A stretch of DNA of 64,000 bases from Chryseobacterium sp. Leaf394 (GTDB lineage Bacteria > Bacteroidota > Bacteroidia > Flavobacteriales > Weeksellaceae): NCBI RefSeq assembly GCF_001424105.1, contig NZ_LMQH01000010.1:71567-135566 (forward strand), in the 5' to 3' direction. This document shows positions 7,643-15,007 of the stretch, piece after piece. Both the position numbers and the translations under genes were made by a program. Under the pieces are notes generated by a model. The model saw only the letters and a program-made list of their open reading frames with translations, did not search any database and was not told the origin of the DNA. Positions within the stretch are counted from its first letter, which is position 1, and the number at the start of each line of letters is the position of its first letter.

Positions 7643-8611
7643 TTAAATTCCCAAACTTTCTCTTACTCTTTTAATGGTTTCAGTAGCAATTGCTCTCGTT
7701 TTCAAAGCCCCTTCCTGAAGTTTAGCTTCCAGCTCATCAAGATTGTTCATGTAGTAAGAAAACAATTCTCTCTCTTTTTCAAATCTAACCAGAATTAAGT
7801 CCAAAAGCTCTTTTTTAGCATGACCGTAACCGAAATTTCCGGCTAAATATTTCGCTCTCAGTTCTTTAGTCTGTTCAGGAGTTGCAATCAGTTCGTAAAT
7901 TGCAAAAGTCTTATCAGTCGAAGGATCTTTCGGTTCTTCCAGTGTTTTTGAATCACTTTCGATACTCATCACCTGTTTTTTCAGTTCTTTTTCAGGTAAG
8001 AAAATATTGATAATGTTTCCTCTCGATTTTGACATTTTGTGACCATCCACACCGGGAACGTATTTGGTGTCTTCCTGCAGTTCAGCCTGAGGCAAAACCA
8101 ACACTTCACCCATCTGATTATTAAATCTTGATGCTACATCACGGGCAATCTCCAAATGCTGAAGCTGATCTTTTCCTACAGGAACGATTTCTGCGTCATA
8201 TAGTAAAATATCTGCAGCCATCAGAATCGGATAAGTAAACAAACCTGCATTAACGTCCTGCAAACGGTCTGCTTTATCTTTAAACGAATGTGCTAAAGTC
8301 AATCTCTGGTAAGGAAAAAAACATGATAAATGCCAGGAAAGTTCACAGGTTTCAGGGATATCGCTCTGTCTGTAAAAGAATGTTTTTTCAGTATCCAGTC
8401 CGCAGGCAAGCCAAGCTGCAGCAATTTCATAGGTGTTGTTTTTTAGTTCTTTTGCATCTTTAATCTGCGTCAGTGAATGCAGATTCGCAATAAATAAAAA
8501 TGATTCGTTTCCTGCCTGCTTTGAAAGCTCAATTGCAGGAATAATTGCACCCAAAAGGTTTCCAAGGTGCGGCGTTCCGGTGGCCTGTATGCCGGTAAGA
8601 ATTCTTGACAT
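7643..8611 (-). CDS. trpS: Tryptophan--tRNA ligase
   Basis: Class I aminoacyl-tRNA synthetase of 322 residues, the normal bacterial TrpRS length. It charges tRNA-Trp in the cytoplasm. The HIGH-like motif is in GIQATGTPHLGNLLGAI at the N-terminus and the KMSKS loop is HKMSKSRGNII near residue 200. The specificity region YPILMAADILLYDAEIVPVG and DQLQHLEIARDVA, typical of bacterial TrpRS, lies between them. The start MSRILTGIQATGTPHLGN is standard for the family. A good terminator follows. Nothing unusual was seen. Confidence 0.96.
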   Translation of the reverse strand: MSRILTGIQATGTPHLGNLLGAIIPAIELSKQAGNESFLFIANLHSLTQIKDAKELKNNTYEIAAAWLACGLDTEKTFFYRQSDIPETCELSWHLSCFFPYQRLTLAHSFKDKADRLQDVNAGLFTYPILMAADILLYDAEIVPVGKDQLQHLEIARDVASRFNNQMGEVLVLPQAELQEDTKYVPGVDGHKMSKSRGNIINIFLPEKELKKQVMSIESDSKTLEEPKDPSTDKTFAIYELIATPEQTKELRAKYLAGNFGYGHAKKELLDLILVRFEKERELFSYYMNNLDELEAKLQEGALKTRAIATETIKRVRESLGI

Positions 8612-8631
8612 TTAATTTTAAATTGTTTGTG

Positions 8632-8639
8632 CAAAAATA
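8632..8639 (-). promoter_or_regulatory. Probable -7 box of trpS
   Basis: CAAAAATA on the + strand is TATTTTTG (TAnnTTTG) on the - strand, 20 bases upstream of the trpS ATG. No clear -33 element is visible. Confidence 0.4.
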
Positions 8640-8764
8640 GGCAAAATTTAAATGAATATTATTCATCCGAGAATTGATCACCTTTAAAATTTGCAATTCT
8701 TGATGTGATTATTGCAATGATCTGGGATTTTGATTTTGGGAAATTTGCAAAATAAAACAAATTA

Positions 8765-10033
8765 ATGACAAAAATTTTTATTACCATTTTTTCCTTTTCG
8801 TTTGTGACCATTTATTCCCAAGTAGGAATTGACACCACAGATCCTAAGGCCACTCTGGATGTTACAGCAAGGTCTGCAGATTTATCTAAGATCGATGGAA
8901 TTATCGCACCAAGACTGTCCGGAAACGAGCTAAAGTCCAAAGACGGTTTATACCGACCAAATCAAAATGCAGCTTTTGTATACGCAACTTCTGCAGCTTC
9001 TCCCACAACAGCAAAAACTGTAGAAATAACAAAAGCTGGTTACTATTATTATGATGCTGTTTTAGCAAAATGGGTTACCTTTCAGTCTTCAACCGGAAGC
9101 GGTATCACTACAAATGAGATTACCAATCCGATTAATACTATTACATCCACAGTTAACGGTATCTCTTCAACGACAAACGCTGTAAATGCTGTAAGTAACA
9201 CTCTCAATTCTTCAAACCAATTAACCACAACGGTCAATGGAGTAAGCAGTAATCCCGTTACCCTTGCCAATTCCAATATTTATACAAATAATGGAACGCT
9301 TGCATCAAACAGAACGGTAAATATGGCTGATAAATGGCTTAATTTCGCAGGTACAGCAAATGTAGGAATTGGAGGTGTAGATGCTATCGCAAAATTAAAT
9401 GTGAATGGCTCTATACAATTTGAAGGTGATTCCAACTATGGTGTTGGGAGGGTATTTGATGATCCGGCAGGAGAAAAGTACGGCATGACGCAAAGTGGCT
9501 TTTTCCCTGTTTCAGGAGCCGGAAGCTCTCCTGGTACGAGGATTTACACTTCTGGAAAAGGTTCGGTTTTGGGGCATATTTCATTTGGGAAATACACGTC
9601 GCCAACTAATTATACAGAATGGGCGAGATTTTCACGTGATGTTGGATTTTTAGGACTCGGAACAACGAATCCAACCCAAAAGCTTCATGTCATCGGAAAC
9701 ATACTTGCATCAGGAACGATTACGCCAGACTATGTTTTCCAAAAATATTTTGACGGATATTCTGTTCTGAAGCCCGATTATAAAAGAATGGAACTTGATG
9801 AAGTAAAAGATTTTATAAAGATTAATAAACATCTTCCCGGTGTACCTTCTGCGGCAGATATTGAAAAGCAAGGTGGAATTGTTTTAAACAGATCTGCGGA
9901 AATTAATCTTGAGAAAATAGAGGAATTATATCTGTATATTTTCGAGCAAAATGAAACCGTCACTAAACAGAAAATTGAAATTGAAAATTTAAAAATGAGA
10001 TTAAATAAATTAGAAAAAATATTGGCTAAATAA
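8765..10033 (+). CDS. Secreted surface protein with tail-fibre-like C-terminal coiled coil
   Basis: This 422-residue protein starts with a signal peptide (KIFITIFSFSFVTIYSQ), followed by VGIDTTDPKATLDV. That opening is common in flavobacterial repetitive surface proteins. The middle is low-complexity, Asn/Thr/Ser/Val-rich with repeated TVNGISS/TTTVNGVSS units, then beta-rich sequence containing NVGIGGVDAIAKLNVNGS and LGLGTTNPTQKLHVIGN. The C-terminus has EVKDFIKINKHLPGVPS followed by a coiled coil of about 40 residues. This layout resembles phage tail-fibre or intramolecular-chaperone proteins, but I see no peptidase S74 catalytic core. Its role is probably surface or adhesive; the ligand is unknown. 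It is followed by an AraC-family regulator on the same strand. Confidence 0.75.
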   Translation: MTKIFITIFSFSFVTIYSQVGIDTTDPKATLDVTARSADLSKIDGIIAPRLSGNELKSKDGLYRPNQNAAFVYATSAASPTTAKTVEITKAGYYYYDAVLAKWVTFQSSTGSGITTNEITNPINTITSTVNGISSTTNAVNAVSNTLNSSNQLTTTVNGVSSNPVTLANSNIYTNNGTLASNRTVNMADKWLNFAGTANVGIGGVDAIAKLNVNGSIQFEGDSNYGVGRVFDDPAGEKYGMTQSGFFPVSGAGSSPGTRIYTSGKGSVLGHISFGKYTSPTNYTEWARFSRDVGFLGLGTTNPTQKLHVIGNILASGTITPDYVFQKYFDGYSVLKPDYKRMELDEVKDFIKINKHLPGVPSAADIEKQGGIVLNRSAEINLEKIEELYLYIFEQNETVTKQKIEIENLKMRLNKLEKILAK

Positions 10034-10125
10034 AAGCTGATTGTGTTTTTTGCAAATATGAGTGATAGATATATGTTCATATTTTTATTTTATTGAGTAT
10101 TTTATAAATTTACAAAAACAATTTT

Positions 10126-11043
10126 ATGGAAAATGAAGTTCCGTATTTCAAGACATTTGATGAGTTTTTCAGTGCTGTCAATATGTCGCCATCTAAGTAT
10201 GAAGGTCTCTATGTGGATATGATGGATAAACTTTGGACACACCCATCACTCGTTGTTCCACCTTTTAAGCATAATTCTTACGCCATCAAATTACTTTTGA
10301 AAGGAGAAGGTGTGATGAGAATTGGTCAATGGAAAGAGAACCTGAAAGCGCCTGCAATCTTCATCTCCCCACCCAATCAGATTGTTTCCTGCGAAATGGT
10401 TGATGACAACATCCTGGAATACACCGTGATTATTAATGACTATTTTATTGACAAGCATCTGAAACTGAAACATTTCATTTCAGTATTTGAATATTTTCAG
10501 GCAGATCAATCAACTCCTATTGTGATTGCCGATGATGAAATGACAGATTTGGTGAAAGTGTTTAACTATATTTATGATGAGTTTCAGATGGAGGAAAAGA
10601 ATGACTCACTGGAAATAATGGCATCGGCAATTCTTATTTTTTTTATGAAAATAAAGCGTCTGTACAATCAGTACTCTTTAAAAAATGAGGAAGAAAATAG
10701 TGAATCGAAAAAAATAGATTCTCTGAGCAACCGTTTCCTGACCTTACTTCACGAAGATTCGCAGCACGAAGAAAATATAAATTATAACATTTCGTATTTC
10801 GCTTCTAAACTCGCAGTGCATCCCAATTATCTAAGTTCTAAATTAAAGGCAGAAACCGGAAAATCGGCTAAAGAACATTTGGATGCCAAGCTGATTCACA
10901 ACGCCAAAACATTGCTTCAGCAAACCGATTTTTCCGTAAAAGAAATTGCTTTCAAACTGAATTTTAAAGAATCTGCACATTTTGTAAATTTCTTTAAGAA
11001 ACAGACAGCGGAAACGCCGAGTGAGTTTAGAAAGGCGTATTGA
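10126..11043 (+). CDS. AraC family transcriptional regulator
   Basis: This 305-residue regulator has an N-terminal cupin-like ligand or dimerisation domain (about residues 20-170, containing NSYAIKLLLKGEGVMRIGQW). The C-terminal AraC/XylS DNA-binding domain (about 205-305) has the first helix-turn-helix in ISYFASKLAVHPNYLSSKLK. The second is DFSVKEIAFKLNFKESAHFV, followed by NFFKKQTAETPSEFRKA. The spacing is canonical. It ends one base before the stop codon of the convergent - strand gene. No target is evident; the neighbouring surface-protein gene upstream is the simplest candidate. Confidence 0.9.
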   Translation: MENEVPYFKTFDEFFSAVNMSPSKYEGLYVDMMDKLWTHPSLVVPPFKHNSYAIKLLLKGEGVMRIGQWKENLKAPAIFISPPNQIVSCEMVDDNILEYTVIINDYFIDKHLKLKHFISVFEYFQADQSTPIVIADDEMTDLVKVFNYIYDEFQMEEKNDSLEIMASAILIFFMKIKRLYNQYSLKNEEENSESKKIDSLSNRFLTLLHEDSQHEENINYNISYFASKLAVHPNYLSSKLKAETGKSAKEHLDAKLIHNAKTLLQQTDFSVKEIAFKLNFKESAHFVNFFKKQTAETPSEFRKAY

Positions 11044-11044
11044 T

Positions 11045-11905
11045 TTACTTTTTCCTTTCAATCTTATAATTAAAAGTAAGAACTCTAAGACGCCAAAGCG
11101 TCAAGGTCTGTTCGGCTGAGATGATATCATTTTCTGGACCGATAACTAAACGGTCTCTAAATGAACTGATGAACTGCGACCAGTATTCTCCCTTAGAATC
11201 TTTCAGCAGAAAATAAAATCCGGCGTCTCCAAATTTTTCGCCCGAAGAATCTAAAATCAATTCACCATTTTCTCCAACACCTGGAATCATTGACACCGTT
11301 GCATTCCCATTCGGTAAAGGAAAAACAGCTTTCACACAGGTTTTACCGGAAGGCAAAGTGCTGATTCCGTACACGCCGGAATAAATAACCTGTCCGGTAG
11401 ATTGAATCGAACGGAACCAAAATGTGTATTTGATTTCATGGGTTACAGGATCGGCAAGATTGATGATCTCGCTTTTTAAAGTTTCAGAGTCATCAATATT
11501 TTTCGTCGGAATATTCAGCTGATTGATTCTGTTGCTGAACAGTTTATTAAGTAAAATCCCGAAAAATTTGAAAAAAGGATTCCACTGTACAGAAAATTGT
11601 AAATGGTGACCGTCTGTGTTTTCATAGAATTGAATGACGCTTTCAGATAGATTTTCGAATTCAGTTTCAGACAAATTCAGTTTCTGCATTGAGGGAATAA
11701 TGCCTTTTGATTCTGAGTCTTTTTGAATAATTAAGTTTTGCTTTTGCGCAAACTGATGGATATAATCTTTACCAATTGCATCCAAATTTCCAAACGGACC
11801 TATCAGCCACGGAAAATCTTCGGGGTTAATTTTCTTTCCACGCAAGATTACCCATTGCTGAGTTACCCAATCCTGGAATTTCTGCATCGGATAAGCAAAT
11901 CTCAT
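11045..11905 (-). CDS. Conserved protein of unknown function, coupled to the CrtA-like gene
   Basis: This protein of about 286 residues is not recognised by me. It has no signal peptide. It is mixed alpha/beta with segments such as KFQDWVTQQWVILRGKKI and FPWLIGPFGNLDAIGKDYIH near the N-terminus and NLADPVTHEIKYTFWFRS in the middle. The frame is open to an ATG at 11959, which would overlap the upstream CrtA-like gene by 53 bp. I prefer the ATG at 11905 (MRFAYPMQKF) because it follows that gene's stop codon by one base, a typical translational-coupling arrangement. The tight pairing suggests a shared pathway. No function is assigned. Confidence 0.7.
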   Translation of the reverse strand: MRFAYPMQKFQDWVTQQWVILRGKKINPEDFPWLIGPFGNLDAIGKDYIHQFAQKQNLIIQKDSESKGIIPSMQKLNLSETEFENLSESVIQFYENTDGHHLQFSVQWNPFFKFFGILLNKLFSNRINQLNIPTKNIDDSETLKSEIINLADPVTHEIKYTFWFRSIQSTGQVIYSGVYGISTLPSGKTCVKAVFPLPNGNATVSMIPGVGENGELILDSSGEKFGDAGFYFLLKDSKGEYWSQFISSFRDRLVIGPENDIISAEQTLTLWRLRVLTFNYKIERKK

Positions 11906-11906
11906 C

Positions 11907-12617
11907 TTAATGCTGTTTAAGATTTGGGATAATATTTCTTCGTCCGTTCCATTCTCCAAATTCCGAAATAGGTTTGAAACGCAATGTTGTAAATTCGAAA
12001 TGAAAATCTTTTCGGTCTCTTTCTTTCATCGCGTTGGTATGTCTTTCAGGTTGTGGAACTTTGCTGTGTCCGTGCACCATATTGGTCATTTCTTTCTGTG
12101 TATTCCAAACTGAAAAAGTGGAAACGGTATTTGGAAATTTGATGGAAGCTAACGATAGAGTTGTTGCGGGATGGTCGCGAACCAATTTCTCAACCGGTCT
12201 TCCCCAGCGGATAAATCTTGGAATTTCCAGAAATTTCATTCGGGCAATTGTTACTGCGACAACTGGAAAATCCGGGTTTTCAAATTCTAAAGTTTCGTCC
12301 GGAATTTCAAACTTATTAAACTTGCCCCATTTTCGCATAAAAGTTAGCCTCGTATGCCAACCTTTCGCAAGGATTTTTCCTAATTCATTTTCAGTTAAAA
12401 AATTTTCAATATCACTTTCATTTTCCCATTGAGCAAAAACGGCGATCTGCCGGATCAGCATTCGTGAAGGTGAAAGAATAGGCCAGCCAAGCGTCATCGC
12501 TGTCATTATTTCTGCATGAATCAACCCCGAAATTTGCCTTGGTTTTGGTGGAAACAAAAGAATTTTTAGCGCAGAAATATAATTTGTTTTTACTAAATGA
12601 TAGGTTAAGACGCTCAT
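11907..12617 (-). CDS. Spheroidene monooxygenase (CrtA)-like protein
   Basis: This 236-residue protein resembles CrtA-type monooxygenases (dimeric alpha-beta-barrel-like haem proteins). Features include the conserved GWPILSPSRMLIRQIAVFAQW, then VVAVTIARMKFLEIPRFIRW. Further on come STFSVWNTQKEMTNMVHGHS and the C-terminal RFKPISEFGEWNG; the family carries a similar WxxxxxM..f and RF ending. Classical CrtA oxidises carotenoids, but no carotenoid genes flank it here. A broader role in oxidising hydrophobic substrates is possible. The function assignment is a family resemblance only. Its stop codon lies one base from the start of the downstream unknown gene. Confidence 0.65.
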   Translation of the reverse strand: MSVLTYHLVKTNYISALKILLFPPKPRQISGLIHAEIMTAMTLGWPILSPSRMLIRQIAVFAQWENESDIENFLTENELGKILAKGWHTRLTFMRKWGKFNKFEIPDETLEFENPDFPVVAVTIARMKFLEIPRFIRWGRPVEKLVRDHPATTLSLASIKFPNTVSTFSVWNTQKEMTNMVHGHSKVPQPERHTNAMKERDRKDFHFEFTTLRFKPISEFGEWNGRRNIIPNLKQH

Positions 12618-12645
12618 TATTTCAGTTTTACAGTAATTTATAAAA

Positions 12646-13290
12646 CTAAGGTATCAGAATTTTCTCTCCACCAAATTTCGGTTCCACCCCAAACATAAAA
12701 TCCCAGAACACCTTTGCTCTTGCCAGTTTTTCTCGTGCATTGGTTTTAAAACCTGCATATTTATTGACATCTGCAGCATTATAACCGAATGCTTTAATTC
12801 CGTTTTTTCGTGCTAAATAAACAGCTCTTTCATTATGAAATTTCTGTGAAATGATGATGTAAGAATTCTGTCCGAAAATTTCTTTTGCTCTCAACACAGA
12901 ATCCAGAGTTCTGAAACCTGCAAAATCCTCAAAGATTCTTTCTGCAGGAACTCCGGCTTTGATGAGTTCGTTTTTCATCTCTTCCGGTTCATTATAATCT
13001 TTCTGAGAATTGTCTCCGCTCACAATTATGTTTTGAACCTTCCCGGATTTATATAAGTCTGCGGCGGCCTTTATTCTGTTAAAAAAGTATGCATTGGGAT
13101 TTCCGTTCGAAAGTGTTTTGCTGGTTCCAAGAAGAAGTCCGGTTTTTTCGCTCGGAAGTTTAGAAAGATCTGAAGTGACGAAATTTTCCGTCTGATCTTT
13201 AATGGTAAAGTTGGACCAGATCACAAAAATAATTCCCACCACAAAAAGCAGCAGGAATATTTTGATTGTATTTTTTATCATTTTTTTCAT
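12646..13290 (-). CDS. SanA/YdcF-like (DUF218, ElyC family) membrane-anchored protein
   Basis: This protein of about 214 residues has a single N-terminal membrane anchor (IKIFLLLFVVGIIFVIWSNF) and a DUF218 domain. Characteristic sites are GLLLGTSKTLSNGNPNAYFF, NIIVSGDNSQKDYNEPEEMK and ILISQKFHNERAVYLA-like sequence (seen as YIIISQKFHNERAVYLA). SanA-type proteins of enteric bacteria affect envelope barrier function and vancomycin exclusion, probably through peptidoglycan precursor metabolism. The frame is open to 13344, overlapping lspA by 11 bp, with other in-frame Mets at 13317 and 13290. I chose 13290 because it gives the shortest normal cytoplasmic lead before the anchor. It is probably in an operon with lspA. 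Confidence 0.85.
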   Translation of the reverse strand: MKKMIKNTIKIFLLLFVVGIIFVIWSNFTIKDQTENFVTSDLSKLPSEKTGLLLGTSKTLSNGNPNAYFFNRIKAAADLYKSGKVQNIIVSGDNSQKDYNEPEEMKNELIKAGVPAERIFEDFAGFRTLDSVLRAKEIFGQNSYIIISQKFHNERAVYLARKNGIKAFGYNAADVNKYAGFKTNAREKLARAKVFWDFMFGVEPKFGGEKILIP

Positions 13291-13333
13291 ACAGTTTGAA
13301 CCTTTTGTAGGTTTCATAAAAGTATGAATTATT

Positions 13334-13972
13334 TTAAAACTCAAGCCCGTTCGGGAACGCTTTTTTTCTGAAAATTATTAAAAGTGCACCGCCAACAGTA
13401 ATAGCAGAATCTGCAACATTAAAAATGTATTTAAAGAATTCAAGGTGTCTTCCGCCAATTAAAGGCCAGCTTTCAGGAACATGCCAGTCTACCAGCGGGA
13501 AGTGTAGCATGTCGACCACACAACCTTTCATAAAAGTAGAGTAACCCTGACCAAAAGGAACGAGTTTCGAAACTCCTCCGTAACCAATCCATTGTTTGAT
13601 GTTTTCGTCGTAAACCATTCCACTGTCGAAAATTAATCCGTAAAACATACCGTCAATTAAGTTTCCGATGGCACCGGCAAAAATCATGGACATTGGGATG
13701 ATCAGATAGTTTGATTCACCTCTTTTAAGCCATTTGCTAAACAGATAAATCATTCCGCCAATCAGGAAAACGCGGACGATTACCAGAAAATATTTCCCGA
13801 GCATTCCGCCAAAATGAAAACCATAAGCCATTCCCGGATTTTCAACAAAAGTTAATTTAAATCCCGGAAAAACGGCAACACTGTCGTTAAGATTAAAGTT
13901 GGTTTTAATATAAATTTTTGATGCCTGATCAATCAACAATATAAGAAAAGTGATAAGTACTATCTTCTTCAT
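13334..13972 (-). CDS. lspA: Lipoprotein signal peptidase (signal peptidase II)
   Basis: Signal peptidase II, a membrane aspartyl protease that cleaves prolipoproteins next to the lipid-modified cysteine. The 212 residues contain four hydrophobic helices. The catalytic-aspartate motifs are GNLIDGMFYG and FNVADSAITVG. NPGMAYGFHFG matches the conserved NxGxAF box. At 212 residues it is longer than the roughly 164 of E. coli LspA. The extra sequence lies between the two aspartate motifs (about residues 112-160), as is usual in Bacteroidetes. Its start overlaps the stop of the preceding small gene by one base, so the two are translationally coupled. Confidence 0.95.
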   Translation of the reverse strand: MKKIVLITFLILLIDQASKIYIKTNFNLNDSVAVFPGFKLTFVENPGMAYGFHFGGMLGKYFLVIVRVFLIGGMIYLFSKWLKRGESNYLIIPMSMIFAGAIGNLIDGMFYGLIFDSGMVYDENIKQWIGYGGVSKLVPFGQGYSTFMKGCVVDMLHFPLVDWHVPESWPLIGGRHLEFFKYIFNVADSAITVGGALLIIFRKKAFPNGLEF

Positions 13973-14169
13973 TATTGGTCAGTCTTGGGTTTATCTTTAA
14001 AATTTCTTGCAGGCTTTTCCTTTTTCGGTGCGGTGATTCTCGGCTCAAAATTCTGAGTTTTTGCACCTCTGGTGTGAAATTTTTCGTATCGGATTCCCAT
14101 GTCTTTCATTACGCTTTTCAGCGCATTCAGCTCCATCTGGTTTTTTGGGTGTACAATTAGTGCTTCCAT
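13972..14169 (-). CDS. Small DUF2683-like protein
   Basis: This 65-residue protein begins MEALIVHPKNQMELNALKSV and has a basic tail (ITAPKKEKPARNFKDKPKTD). The N-terminal half resembles the short DUF2683 group seen in Bacteroidetes, sometimes next to toxin genes. No toxin partner is present here. Its stop overlaps the lspA start by one base, implying co-translation. The function is unknown. The tight coupling and intact frame make it a real gene. Confidence 0.7.
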   Translation of the reverse strand: MEALIVHPKNQMELNALKSVMKDMGIRYEKFHTRGAKTQNFEPRITAPKKEKPARNFKDKPKTDQ

Positions 14170-14233
14170 TTTACTTTATTTGCGTTGAGGTTTCAGCTTA
14201 AATTAAAGCTTTTACAACGTTTATGTTTTAATA

Positions 14234-14479
14234 TTAATGCTTCGACAGTTCGTCTAGCCGTTTTCTGTCTTTTGCGGACAGGTCGTTGATGCCATTCTTT
14301 CCCATTTTGCTGAGAAGTCGGTCGATTTCCTTTTCCCTGTCCCGTTTATCTGAATTGAATTGCTGATCGATGGTCAGATTTTTAGGCTTGTCCGGATAGA
14401 ATCTGTTTTTGATCCGATCGCGGTTAAAAAACCATAAAGCTGCCACAAGGATGATTCCTAAAATCAAATATTCACTCAT
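14234..14479 (-). CDS. Small membrane-anchored protein with DUF6576-like tail
   Basis: This 81-residue protein has one N-terminal transmembrane helix (SEYLILGIILVAALWFF) and a charged cytoplasmic tail. The tail ends EIDRLLSKMGKNGINDLSAK then DRKRLDELSKH. That tail resembles the short domain (DUF6576-like) at the C-terminus of Bacteroidetes rhomboid proteases, where it follows the pattern of a leucine-rich helix, a glycine turn and a second helix. Here the tail is attached to a lone anchor instead of a rhomboid. The function is unknown. Confidence 0.65.
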   Translation of the reverse strand: MSEYLILGIILVAALWFFNRDRIKNRFYPDKPKNLTIDQQFNSDKRDREKEIDRLLSKMGKNGINDLSAKDRKRLDELSKH

Positions 14480-14567
14480 AGATATAACTAAAAAATAGGT
14501 TTACATAATGTTTTAAAAACATCATATAAACCCAAATTAATTATTTACAAAAATAAGATAAAAAATA

Positions 14568-14948
14568 TTATTTCTGCATATTTTTAGCTTCAATGCTCAA
14601 TGTCGCGTGCGGAACAGCCAAAAGTCTCGGCTTAGGAATCAGTTTTCCTGTTACTCTGCAAACGCCATAAGTTTTGTTTTCAATTCGTATAAGGGCATTC
14701 TTCAGGTCGCGGACAAACTTCTCCTGTCTTCCTGCTAAAATTGAGTTCTGCTCCTTGCTCAGAGTCTCTGCTCCTTCTTCAAAAGCCTTAAAGGTAGGAG
14801 ATGTGTCATCAGTTCCATTATTCTGGTCGTTGATGAAACTTTCTCTGATCAGTTTTAAATCATTTTCAGCCTTCTCTATTTTATCTTTGATGATTGCCTT
14901 AAATTCCTGTAAATCAGCATCGCTGTAACGTACTCTTTCGTCTGACAT
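14568..14948 (-). CDS. DksA/TraR-family protein lacking the zinc-finger cysteines
   Basis: This 126-residue protein has the DksA/TraR layout: a long helical coiled-coil hairpin (about residues 8-85, with YSDADLQEFKAIIKDKIEKA) and a C-terminal finger region. In the finger only one cysteine remains, in YGVCRVTGKLIPKPRLLAVP. DksA normally has CxxCG...CxxC. The finger is therefore structurally kept but cannot bind zinc in the usual way. Family members bind the RNA polymerase secondary channel and adjust transcription with (p)ppGpp. Zinc-independent relatives are known. It sits downstream of ileS on the same strand and could be co-expressed. Confidence 0.85.
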   Translation of the reverse strand: MSDERVRYSDADLQEFKAIIKDKIEKAENDLKLIRESFINDQNNGTDDTSPTFKAFEEGAETLSKEQNSILAGRQEKFVRDLKNALIRIENKTYGVCRVTGKLIPKPRLLAVPHATLSIEAKNMQK

Positions 14949-15007
14949 GGTTCTTTTTCTTTTTTAATAAAATTATGAAATGGAATTTGAAAAACAATAA
15001 CTAAACG

